The notes under the pieces: generated by a model | What the model saw: only the letters and a program-made list of their open reading frames with translations | Database searches by the model: none | What the model was told of the DNA's origin: nothing | Shown: one piece after another, positions 1 through 5,943 of the stretch | Numbering within the stretch: position 1 is the stretch's first letter | Layout: each line of letters starts with the position of its first letter | Program-made: the position numbers and the translations under genes | NCBI GenBank assembly: GCA_937891445.1 | Contig: CALAFV010000090.1 | Location: forward strand, 1-5,980 | Length of the DNA stretch: 5,980 bases | From: an uncultured Phycisphaerales bacterium | GTDB taxonomy: Bacteria; Planctomycetota; Phycisphaerae; Phycisphaerales; UBA1924 | Direction: 5' to 3'

Positions 1-876
1 GCGCTGGCGCGGCTGGGCGCGCGGCCGGTGGCGGTCGGCGAGGCGAAACTGCGCCCGCTGGCCGGGATCGATACCGGAATGGTGATGCGCCCCTCGCAGC
101 GCCTGGCGCTGCTGACGCCGCACGCGGGACCGGCGGTGGTGCGCCGGCTGACGGAGGCCCTGACGGCGGCGGGGATCGAGCCCGCGTCCGCGGAGCCGGA
201 CCCCGTCGCGCTGCACCCGGAGGCGGCGTCGGAGATCGAGGCCCGCATGCTCGCCGCGCTGGCGCGGGCGGCCAGCCCCCTGGCGGTGGACCTGCTGCTG
301 GATCAGCCGCGTCGCTGGGCGGCGGTGCCGGCGGACGCCGAGCACGATCCGGCGGTGCTGGAACGGTCGGCGAGGCTCAGCCGCCTGATCGACCCGCCGA
401 CGGTGGTGGCAGTCGGCCCGCCGAACATCGGCAAGTCGTCGCTGCTCAATGCCCTGGCGGGGCGTGCGGTGGCGATCGTCGCCGACCAGCCGGGGACGAC
501 CCGCGACCACGTGGGAGCCGCGATCGACTTCGGCGGCCTGGTCGTCCGGTACATCGACGCGCCGGGTCTGGGCGGGGACGGGGATGAGGGGGAGGGGGTG
601 CTGCTGGAGGCGCAGCGTTTGGCGACCGAAGCCGCGCGGCGGGCCGACCTGGTGCTCCTGTGCGCCGATGCGGGAACGGACTTCCCCCGCTGCCCCGGCC
701 CCGGCCCCGCGCTCCGCGTGGCCCTGCGGTCCGACCTCGGCCTGCCGCGGGGGCCGCTCGACGTGGCAGTCTCGGTGCTCCGCGGCCAGGGCTTGGCGGA
801 TCTCGTCGCGGCGGTGCGGGAGCGGCTGGTCCCCGCGGCGGACCTGGCCCATCCGGGGCCCTGGAAGTTCTGGTGA
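1..876 (+). CDS. MnmE/TrmE-like GTPase, 5'-truncated by the window edge, degenerate G4 motif
   Basis: The frame is open from base 1, so the true start lies upstream. Residues here are numbered from the GTG at 28 (282 aa to the stop). Residues 24-50 (LALLTPHAGPAVVRRLTEAL and following) resemble the HCHGGPAV segment of the MnmE N-terminal domain. Residues 63-98 resemble the helical linker, including an LLLDQ segment. A G domain follows: G1 GPPNIGKS at 130-137, G2 PGTTRD at 155-160, G3 DAPG at 177-180, and a G5-like SVLRGQGL at 249-256. G4, normally NKxD, reads LRSD at 233-236, so the guanine-specifying Asn and Lys are missing. The protein ends in WKFW without the CxGK tail that classical MnmE uses in U34 tRNA modification with MnmG. 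The helical domain that usually surrounds the G domain is shortened. Known: MnmE is a potassium-activated dimeric GTPase. Inference: this is a divergent paralogue, possibly acting elsewhere in ribosome or RNA biology. It could also be annotated simply as a GTP-binding protein. Confidence 0.8.
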   Translation, partial: ALARLGARPVAVGEAKLRPLAGIDTGMVMRPSQRLALLTPHAGPAVVRRLTEALTAAGIEPASAEPDPVALHPEAASEIEARMLAALARAASPLAVDLLLDQPRRWAAVPADAEHDPAVLERSARLSRLIDPPTVVAVGPPNIGKSSLLNALAGRAVAIVADQPGTTRDHVGAAIDFGGLVVRYIDAPGLGGDGDEGEGVLLEAQRLATEAARRADLVLLCADAGTDFPRCPGPGPALRVALRSDLGLPRGPLDVAVSVLRGQGLADLVAAVRERLVPAADLAHPGPWKFW

Positions 877-941
877 CGAGCAGTCGGCGGCCCGGGCAAC
901 CCGGCCGGCAGCCTATCGTTCCCCCCTGCCCTCCCCGCCCC

Positions 942-995
942 CCTCCGCCGCGGCGCTGCGCAAACGGCGAGGATTCTGTGCGGCGGGGGAAGGGG
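942..995 (+). promoter_or_regulatory. Leader hairpin overlapping the G-rich Shine-Dalgarno of the TPR gene
   Basis: The 132-base gap between the GTPase stop and the ATG at 1009 holds a pyrimidine-rich tract (about 919-946) followed by a purine-rich tract (985-995, GGGGGAAGGGG). The latter is the only Shine-Dalgarno-like sequence before the ATG, with 13 bases between its end and the start codon, which is rather far. Bases 942-951 can pair with 980-989, giving ten pairs of which one is G-U, with a 28-base loop. This would bury the 5' part of the purine tract. Pairing is read directly from sequence. A regulatory role is inference, and in DNA this GC-rich some pairing is expected by chance. Confidence 0.25.
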
Positions 996-1008
996 TCCGA
1001 GTGACACC

Positions 1009-1875
1009 ATGGACGAACACAGGCAGCAACCGATGCAGATCCGCGAGGGGGCCGGGCTCGACGAGTCCCGGATCAACCAGGACTTCGTGGATTGGCTGAA
1101 GAAGTACTCCACGCCGATCCTCTTCGTGATCTGCGCGATCGTCCTGGCGTATGCGGGGATGAACTGGCTGCGCACCAAGCGGGCCCAGGCGCTGGACCTG
1201 GCGTTCTCGCACCTCAGCGAGGCGCAGGAGGCCGGCTCGCCGGACTCGCTGCTCGCCGTCGCGGAGGAGCACGCCGGGCAGCGCGCAGTGCCGATTCTCG
1301 CGCGGCTCGAAGCCGCCGACATCTTCCTCCGCGCCGCCCGCACCGGGCTGGCCGTCGGCGCGAACCTCAAGAGCGACGGCACGCCCGAGGACCCCGCGGA
1401 CGTGCTGACGCCCGAGCAGCGCCAGGATCATCTCAACCGCGCGGCGGCGCTGTATCAGCGCGTTGTGGACGACTCTCACGACGCCGAGGCCAACCTCACG
1501 GCGATCAGCGGCATGTTTGGCCTGGCCGCCGTCGCGGAGATGCGCGGCGACAGGGCCACGGCCGAGCAGTGGTACAACCGCATCGCCGACCGCGCCCGCG
1601 GCGCCCACCTGCCGTGGCTCGAGCAACTCGCGAGCGAGCGCAAGGCGACGCTCGACACCATCGCCAACCCGCCCACGCTCTACACCACGGCGCAACTCCC
1701 GGCCTCGGCCGCGCCGGCGCTGCCGTCGATGGGCCCGATCATCGGGACCGACGGCTCCGGCCAGCCGATCGAGTTCACGCCGCTCCCCGGCCCGCCGCCG
1801 AGCGTGACGTCCCCGGGCCAGCAGCCCGCGCCTGAGTCGCCGGCGGAGCCGCCCGCCCCGACGCCGGGTGGGTAA
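1009..1875 (+). CDS. Single-pass membrane protein with TPR-like domain (YfgM/CpoB style) and Pro-rich tail
   Basis: The product is 288 aa. Residues 1-31 are polar and charged. A hydrophobic helix at about 34-54 (STPILFVICAIVLAYAGMNW) is the only membrane segment. It is flanked by KK at 31-32 and by RTKR at 55-58, so charge alone does not settle orientation. Residues 58-220 are alpha-helical, with TPR-like helix pairs best seen at 141-180 (AALYQRVVDD, then GLAAVAEMRGD) and 184-219 (AEQWYNRIAD). Residues 221-288 are a Pro/Ala/Gly-rich, probably disordered tail. The N-terminal anchor followed by degenerate TPRs is the architecture of YfgM (the SecYEG ancillary subunit) and related envelope proteins. 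In those families the TPR domain lies outside the cytoplasmic membrane and binds partner proteins. The exact function here is not determined. The ATG at 1009 is supported by an upstream purine-rich tract, and the gene abuts the pseudouridine synthase gene downstream by 3 bases. Confidence 0.85.
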   Translation: MDEHRQQPMQIREGAGLDESRINQDFVDWLKKYSTPILFVICAIVLAYAGMNWLRTKRAQALDLAFSHLSEAQEAGSPDSLLAVAEEHAGQRAVPILARLEAADIFLRAARTGLAVGANLKSDGTPEDPADVLTPEQRQDHLNRAAALYQRVVDDSHDAEANLTAISGMFGLAAVAEMRGDRATAEQWYNRIADRARGAHLPWLEQLASERKATLDTIANPPTLYTTAQLPASAAPALPSMGPIIGTDGSGQPIEFTPLPGPPPSVTSPGQQPAPESPAEPPAPTPGG

Positions 1876-1878
1876 GCC

Positions 1879-3144
1879 GTGGCCGGCCGGCGCGGGGAGC
1901 CGAAGCGGCCCTCCCCGTCCACTTCATCCGGGATCGTCGGGCGCGGCGGCAAGGTCGATGAGGATGCGCTGCGCCGCGCGGTGCACTCTCCCACCACCCC
2001 CTCTTCACCCGCTGCCGAGAGCGGCATCGCTGCCATCGAGAGCGACGCCGACGCGGAGGCGGTGCAGCCCGCGGACGACGATGCGCCCAACCGGGTCGTC
2101 TTCAAGCTCAAGCGCGACCTGCAGAAGCGGCTCGACAAGTACCTGACCGACCGCATCCCCTTCATGAGCCGCACGCAGTTGCAGCGGCTGATCGACGCGG
2201 GGGAGGTGAAGGTCAACGGCCGCAAGCCCAAGGCCTCGACGGTGCTGCGCCTGGGGGACACGGTGGAGGTGCTGATCCCCCCGCCGCCGGCGGCGGAGGT
2301 CCCGCCGCAGGACATCCCGCTGGACGTGCTGTACGAGGACGAGCACATCATCGTGCTCAACAAGCGGCCGGACATCATCGTCCACCCGGCGCGGTCGCAC
2401 CTCTCCGGGACGCTGATCAACGCCCTGGCGTACCACTTCGAGCACCGCTCCGGCGGGGCGCTCTCGGGCGTGGGGCGCGAGTTCGCCCGCCCCGGCGTCG
2501 TCCACCGTCTGGACCGCAACACCTCCGGCGTGATCGTCTTCGCCAAGCAGGACGAGGCGCACTGGAAGCTCGCGCACCAGTTCGAGCACAGGACCGTGGA
2601 CAAGCGGTACGTCGCGATCGTCCACGGGCGGGTCGAGCCGGGGGTGGACGTGATCGACCTGCCCATCGGCCCCCACCCGTCGCGCGAGAAAGGGTACCGC
2701 GAGAAGTACGTCGTGCGGCACGACGTGCTGGGCAAGCCGGCGGTGACGATCTACCGCGTGCTGGGGTGGTACGCCCGATCGGTTCCCGCGCCGCCCGAGC
2801 CCGACCGGTACTCGCTGGTCGAGGTGGAACTCAAGACCGGGCGCACGCACCAGATCCGCGTCCACTTCTCGCACCTGGGGTACCCGCTGGTCGGCGACGA
2901 CATGTACGGCGGCCGCCCCGCGCCGGCCGATCTCGGCGGCCTCTCGCGCCAGGCCCTGCACGCCGCGACGCTGTCCTTCCGCCACCCGATCTCGGGCGAG
3001 CCCATGTCGTTCACGGCCCCCCTGCCGGCGGACCTGGCGCACCTTGTGCGCTCGCTCAGGGCGCTGCCGGAGGCGGAGGAGCCGGTCGCGCCGCCCGGCT
3101 CGACGCTGACGGTCGATGCGCTGCTCGCGGGGGCGGCCGGGTAG
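1879..3144 (+). CDS. RluA-family 23S rRNA pseudouridine synthase (RluC/RluD-like) with S4 domain
   Basis: The product is 421 aa and isomerises uridine to pseudouridine in structured RNA, most likely 23S rRNA, in the cytoplasm. An S4 RNA-binding domain spans about 75-133 (LDKYLTDRIPFMSRTQLQRL, then GEVKVNGRKPK). The catalytic domain spans about 147-395. The catalytic motif is VVHRLDRNTSGVIVFAK at 207-223, with D212 the expected nucleophile. Motif III is KTGRTHQIRVH at 319-329, followed by GYPLVGDDMYGG and RQALHAATLSFRHP. All family hallmarks are intact, so the enzyme should be active. RluD of E. coli is about 326 aa. The extra length is a Ser/Pro/Asp-rich N-terminal extension of about 72 residues and a short C-terminal tail. 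The GTG at 1879 lies 3 bases after the upstream stop and has only a weak G-rich Shine-Dalgarno (1866-1872), which suggests translational coupling. A later GTG at 1981 (residue 35) or one at residue 62 could be the true start. RluC versus RluD specificity cannot be decided from motifs. Confidence 0.95.
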   Translation: MAGRRGEPKRPSPSTSSGIVGRGGKVDEDALRRAVHSPTTPSSPAAESGIAAIESDADAEAVQPADDDAPNRVVFKLKRDLQKRLDKYLTDRIPFMSRTQLQRLIDAGEVKVNGRKPKASTVLRLGDTVEVLIPPPPAAEVPPQDIPLDVLYEDEHIIVLNKRPDIIVHPARSHLSGTLINALAYHFEHRSGGALSGVGREFARPGVVHRLDRNTSGVIVFAKQDEAHWKLAHQFEHRTVDKRYVAIVHGRVEPGVDVIDLPIGPHPSREKGYREKYVVRHDVLGKPAVTIYRVLGWYARSVPAPPEPDRYSLVEVELKTGRTHQIRVHFSHLGYPLVGDDMYGGRPAPADLGGLSRQALHAATLSFRHPISGEPMSFTAPLPADLAHLVRSLRALPEAEEPVAPPGSTLTVDALLAGAAG

Positions 3145-3167
3145 ACGCGCCGGCCCATTCGGCGCGT
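3145..3167 (+). terminator. Perfect 8-bp hairpin directly after the pseudouridine synthase stop
   Basis: ACGCGCCG at 3145-3152 is the exact reverse complement of CGGCGCGT at 3160-3167, with a 7-base loop. It begins on the first base after the TAG stop at 3142-3144. The position suits an intrinsic terminator or a 3'-end stability element for the TPR and pseudouridine synthase transcript. The bases that follow are G/C-rich with no T run, so it does not meet the classical Rho-independent pattern. The structure is seen in sequence; the role is inferred. Confidence 0.4.
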
Positions 3168-3181
3168 GCGGCGGCGCCCGG

Positions 3182-3200
3182 TAGACTCGGCTCGAGCCGA
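3182..3200 (+). promoter_or_regulatory. -10-like TAGACT overlapping a 14-bp perfect palindrome upstream of the zinc-ribbon gene
   Basis: TCGGCTCGAGCCGA at 3187-3200 is a perfect 14-bp palindrome, centred between 3193 and 3194. It ends four bases before the Shine-Dalgarno GGGAG (3204-3208) of the gene starting at 3215. TAGACT at 3182-3187 matches the bacterial -10 consensus at four of six positions and sits about 27 bases before the start codon. No good -35 element is visible. If TAGACT is a promoter, the palindrome would cover the transcription start, as an operator would. As RNA it could instead form a short hairpin just before the ribosome binding site. Both roles are inference. Confidence 0.3.
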
Positions 3201-3214
3201 CACGGGAGCCCGCG

Positions 3215-3691
3215 GTGCCGACGCCGGCCGACACGGAATCGCTGGTCGCCTATCTCTCGACGCGGGACGTCCCCTGCCCGGGGTGTGCGTACAGCCTGCG
3301 GGGCCTCAAGAGCGACCATTGCCCCGAGTGTCACCAGCAGATCGTCCTCGGCATCGCCCTGGCCGAACCGCCGATCGTGCAGTTCGCGCTGGCGGTGATC
3401 GGCCTGGCCGCCTGCGGCGCCGCCGCCGGGCTGCTCTTCCTGGGCGTGCTTGCGATCTGCGTGAAGAAGCAGGGCCTGCCTCCGGAGGATGCGGCCCTCC
3501 TGCTGCTTTGGGTGCCGGCGGTGATCACCGGCCTGGACGCCGCCGCCGTGACGTGGATGCTGCGTCCGGCGCGGCGGCGATGGTTCTACCGGCGAACGCG
3601 CGGCGGGTGCTGGACCGTCATGCTCGGGTGCTGGGCCGTGTCGCTTGCCGTCCTGGCCGGATGGCTCATGGCGATGTTCCACTGGGCGTAG
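3215..3691 (+). CDS. Small zinc-ribbon protein with three predicted membrane helices, function unknown
   Basis: The product is 158 aa. A Cys4 zinc ribbon lies at residues 21-39, with CPGC at 21-24 and CPEC at 36-39 separated by AYSLRGLKSDH. The CPxC...LRGL...CPEC pattern recurs in many planctomycete membrane proteins of unknown role. Three hydrophobic segments follow at about 54-82, 93-116 and 132-155. A very basic loop at 117-130 (RPARRRWFYRRTR) between the second and third helices should lie in the cytoplasm by the positive-inside rule. That would put the N-terminal ribbon on the opposite side, unless the 54-82 segment or the helix count is misread. The GTG at 3215 is chosen because GGGAG (3204-3208) lies six bases upstream. 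It is separated from the preceding gene by 70 bases containing a hairpin and a palindrome, so it probably has its own promoter. No enzymatic motif is seen and no specific function can be assigned. Confidence 0.8.
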   Translation: MPTPADTESLVAYLSTRDVPCPGCAYSLRGLKSDHCPECHQQIVLGIALAEPPIVQFALAVIGLAACGAAAGLLFLGVLAICVKKQGLPPEDAALLLLWVPAVITGLDAAAVTWMLRPARRRWFYRRTRGGCWTVMLGCWAVSLAVLAGWLMAMFHWA

Positions 3692-3780
3692 TCGTTCCCC
3701 GCACCCCGCAGGTCCGCGAACTCCACGCCGTGCCCGGCCCCATTCCAAACACCGGCTGAGTCGCCGGGGCGGTGTGTTTC

Positions 3781-3789
3781 TGCTAACCT
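3781..3789 (+). promoter_or_regulatory. Possible extended -10 promoter element for the beta-propeller lipoprotein gene
   Basis: TGCTAACCT at 3781-3789 fits an extended -10 pattern (TG, one base, TAnnnT) and lies in a locally AT-richer patch of an otherwise GC-rich window, 33 bases before the ATG at 3822. No convincing -35 is visible at the usual spacing. A Shine-Dalgarno GGAG at 3809-3812, nine bases before the ATG, supports the start codon. The promoter call is an inference from one hexamer only. Confidence 0.3.
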
Positions 3790-3821
3790 CATTCCCCCGA
3801 GCACTTTCGGAGATCCTGCCC

Positions 3822-5183
3822 ATGACCCGGACCCGCCCCGCCACGACGGCGGCGATGCTCACCCCGCTCGCCCTGGCACCCCTTGCGCTGCTCTCGGGGT
3901 GCGGCAGCGGGCCCCGCGCGGCCGAACCCGCGCGCCCCGGCGACGTCACCGGCCGCTACATCGTCACGATCTCCGACGCCGACATGAGCGCCCCCGCGCT
4001 GGCGACCGGCCGCCTCGGCGAGCGCATCCCCGGCACCCAGGACACGCTCACGGTCCTGGCCCTGCCGATCCGCGAGCCGAGCACGCCGTGGGCGCAGATC
4101 CACGTCTCCAACTCCGTCATCGGCCCCCCCAATGCCCTCGCGGTGTCGCGCGACGGCAACACCGCCTTCGTGGTTGAGAGCCGCGGCCCCGCGCCGGAAG
4201 GGGCGGTGATGGTGGACGAACTCCCCGCGGGGCGGCTGCTCTTTGCGGTGGACATGACCGACCCGCTCTCGCCGCGGATCGTCGGCACGGTGGACGTCGG
4301 CAACAACCCGACGGCGGTGGACGTGCACCCCGCGGGAGATCTGGCGGCGGTCGCGACGAGCCAGCCGCAGGAACAGATCGTCATCGTCCCGATCGAAGGC
4401 AACGCCCTGGGCCAGCCGCTGACGTGGCCGCTGCTGGGCGTGGACGACACGGCGGCGGTGCCGTCGTGCGTCTCGTGGCACCCCAGCGGGGACCTGCTGG
4501 CGCTGACGCTGCCGGACTACGACCTGGTGGTCTTCCTCCAGTTCACCCGCGACCAGAACGAGAACTCGATGGGCCTGCGGCTCTTCGGCGAGCCGGTGCG
4601 GGTGGGCAAGTACCCGTACTCGGGGCGCTTCACGCCGGACGGCCGGTACTACATCACCACCGACCTGCAGTGGGGGCGTGACGTCGAGGAGTTCCGCGTG
4701 GGCGCCCCCGAGGGGCGGCTGACCGTCATCCGCGTCGCCGATTCCGTCTCGCCGCAGGCCGACCCCGCGACGGCGGTGCACCGCGTCGTCTCCAGCGCCA
4801 CCGTCGGCGTCTCGCCCGAGGGCCTGGCGATCAGCCCGGACGGGCGGTACATCGTCACCGCGAACCTCCGCCGCTCGTACCTCGACGAGACCGACCCGCG
4901 CCTGACGCCCGGCGGCAGCCTGTCGCTGCTGACGCTCGATGCACGCAGCGGCGAGTTGACCCCGATCGCCGAATACGACCTCGACGGCATGCCCGAGGGG
5001 ATCGCCTTCGACGCCGCGGGCAACTTCGTCGTCGTCACCCAGTTCCGCACCTTCGACCCCGCGGCGACCGACGGCGAACTCGCCTTCTTCCGGCTCAACA
5101 CCGGCAGCCGGCCGACGCTGGAACCGGCGGACTTCCGTCTCGGCGTGGGCAAGGGCCCGCACGGCGTGCTGATCGTGCGGTGA
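3822..5183 (+). CDS. Lipoprotein with lactonase/YVTN-like beta-propeller
   Basis: The product is 453 aa. The ATG at 3822 is preferred over earlier in-frame starts because it has GGAG at 3809-3812 and opens directly into a lipoprotein signal peptide. That signal has a basic start (MTRTR), a hydrophobic core to residue 24, and the lipobox LSGC at 24-27 with C27 lipidated. The mature protein should be anchored on a membrane outside the cytoplasm. The body contains repeated propeller-blade strands: PNALAVSRDGNTAFV (103-117), PTAVDVHPAGDLAAV (163-177), CVSWHPSGDLLALT (216-229), SGRFTPDGRYYITT (267-280), PEGLAISPDGRYIVT (332-346) and PEGIAFDAAGNFVVV (391-405). A final GPHGVLIV at 445-452 could close the ring, giving about seven blades. 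This repeat style is shared by YVTN surface proteins and 6-phosphogluconolactonase-type propellers. A catalytic role is not evident from the motifs, and protein or ligand binding is equally plausible. It stands alone and is convergent with the FHA gene. Confidence 0.87.
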   Translation: MTRTRPATTAAMLTPLALAPLALLSGCGSGPRAAEPARPGDVTGRYIVTISDADMSAPALATGRLGERIPGTQDTLTVLALPIREPSTPWAQIHVSNSVIGPPNALAVSRDGNTAFVVESRGPAPEGAVMVDELPAGRLLFAVDMTDPLSPRIVGTVDVGNNPTAVDVHPAGDLAAVATSQPQEQIVIVPIEGNALGQPLTWPLLGVDDTAAVPSCVSWHPSGDLLALTLPDYDLVVFLQFTRDQNENSMGLRLFGEPVRVGKYPYSGRFTPDGRYYITTDLQWGRDVEEFRVGAPEGRLTVIRVADSVSPQADPATAVHRVVSSATVGVSPEGLAISPDGRYIVTANLRRSYLDETDPRLTPGGSLSLLTLDARSGELTPIAEYDLDGMPEGIAFDAAGNFVVVTQFRTFDPAATDGELAFFRLNTGSRPTLEPADFRLGVGKGPHGVLIVR

Positions 5184-5191
5184 TACGCGCC

Positions 5192-5210
5192 GCCGCGTGC
5201 GTGCCGCGGC
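5192..5210. terminator. Weak GC hairpin between two convergent genes
   Basis: GCCGCG at 5192-5197 pairs with CGCGGC at 5205-5210 around a 7-base loop, within the 79-base gap between the lipoprotein and FHA stop codons. No T run follows on either strand. On the minus strand, CTTTTG lies before the stem rather than after it. The location suits a shared terminator, but the evidence is only position and a 6-bp stem. Confidence 0.25.
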
Positions 5211-5262
5211 CGCAAAAGCGAAATACACGGCCCGTTGAAGAAGAGCGACGGGGGAGAGGGGG

Positions 5263-5841
5263 TCAGCCCTTCTTCATCGGGACGTCGTCGTCGTCATCGT
5301 CGAGGTCAAGGCCCTCGAGCAGGTCGCTGAAGTCGTCGTCATCGTCCTCCGACTTCTTCGCGGCCGCGGGCTTGGGAGCCGGCGCGGCCTGCTTCTCGCC
5401 ACCGCCACCCTGCCCCTCGCCCCACGATGGGACGCCGGAGATCATCTGCGTCTTGGGGCCCGTCGAGGTCCCCTCGATGGGCGTGCCGCCGAGCATGACG
5501 CTCCCCGCGGCGTAAGAATCCGCGGCGTCGATGTCCTTCGGGTGACCGTCGATGCGCACCACGAACACGACGTCGCCGACGGTGAGCAGGTCGCCGGGGA
5601 CCAGTTCCCGCTCGCCGCTGATGCGCTCGCCGTTGACATAGGTGCCGTTGGAACTGTTCAGATCGCGCACCACGAGTTCGTCGTCTTCGCTCACCGCCAG
5701 TTCGCAGTGGCGGCGCGAGACGTTGGGCCGCGGGATGCGGATCCGCGCGCTCTCGTCGCGCCCGATGACCGCGGGGAGCGACTTGACCGGCGCTTCCTTG
5801 GAACTGCCGTCCGCCTGGACCATCACGAGGGTTACGTTCAC
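5263..5841 (-). CDS. FHA-domain phosphothreonine-binding protein with acidic low-complexity tail
   Basis: The product is 192 aa from the GTG at 5841-5839. That start is chosen because GGAAGGAT (5858-5851) lies about ten bases upstream. The frame extends to 5898 without a ribosome site, and an ATG at 5823 is a less likely alternative. The FHA domain spans about 3-97, with IGR at 26-28, SRRH at 42-45 and LNSSNGTYVNG at 61-71. These are the conserved residues that bind phosphothreonine peptides, so binding should be intact. Residues 98-164 are a flexible Gly/Ala/Pro-rich linker. The tail has an Asp run at 166-170, the short hydrophobic stretch FSDLLEGLDL at 171-180, a second Asp run at 181-186, and ends in VPMKKG. 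There is no signal peptide or membrane segment, so it is probably cytoplasmic. FHA proteins usually act with Ser/Thr kinases. No kinase or phosphatase is present in this window, so the partner is unknown. Confidence 0.93.
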   Translation of the reverse strand: MNVTLVMVQADGSSKEAPVKSLPAVIGRDESARIRIPRPNVSRRHCELAVSEDDELVVRDLNSSNGTYVNGERISGERELVPGDLLTVGDVVFVVRIDGHPKDIDAADSYAAGSVMLGGTPIEGTSTGPKTQMISGVPSWGEGQGGGGEKQAAPAPKPAAAKKSEDDDDDFSDLLEGLDLDDDDDDVPMKKG

Positions 5842-5886
5842 GCCGCTGCTATCCTTCCGTCGCTCACGCGCTGTGCGCTCCCGCCG

Positions 5887-5911
5887 CGCTCCGGACACGA
5901 AACACGGAGCG
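5887..5911 (-). promoter_or_regulatory. 7-bp hairpin in the presumed 5' leader of the FHA gene
   Basis: CGCTCCG at 5887-5893 is the exact reverse complement of CGGAGCG at 5905-5911, with an 11-base loop. It would lie in the leader of the FHA mRNA, about 29 bases upstream of the ribosome binding site and clear of it. It may be a leader structure or a protein site, or chance in GC-rich DNA. Confidence 0.2.
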
Positions 5912-5943
5912 GCCGGGACGGGCGCTTGGGTTCCCGATGTCGC

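Noticed and set aside
3749..3775. Imperfect hairpin (ACACCG with CGGTGT) followed by GTTTC, as a terminator of the zinc-ribbon gene
   Set aside because: The stem needs an internal bulge, the T stretch is only three bases, and it sits where the -35 of the next gene would be. It is too weak to annotate.
3645..3821. Upstream in-frame extension of the lipoprotein gene
   Set aside because: It overlaps the zinc-ribbon gene, lacks a ribosome site, and would place the signal peptide and lipobox internally. The ATG at 3822 has both a Shine-Dalgarno and a proper lipoprotein signal.
3789..5228. Long open frame on the minus strand opposite the lipoprotein gene (and similar ones at 303-1382 and 2005-3234)
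   Set aside because: Their translations are Arg/Pro/Ala/Gly-rich with no recognisable domain, and they mirror convincing plus-strand genes. Long antisense frames are expected in DNA this GC-rich.
5278..5349. Trinucleotide GTC/ATC repeats as a CRISPR array or DNA satellite
   Set aside because: They are in frame and encode the Asp runs of the FHA protein. There are no spacer-length intervals or long direct repeats.
5842..5898. N-terminal extension of the FHA protein to the GTG at 5898
   Set aside because: The added residues are Arg-rich and unlike any FHA start, no ribosome site precedes that codon, and a good one (5858-5851) precedes the GTG at 5841.
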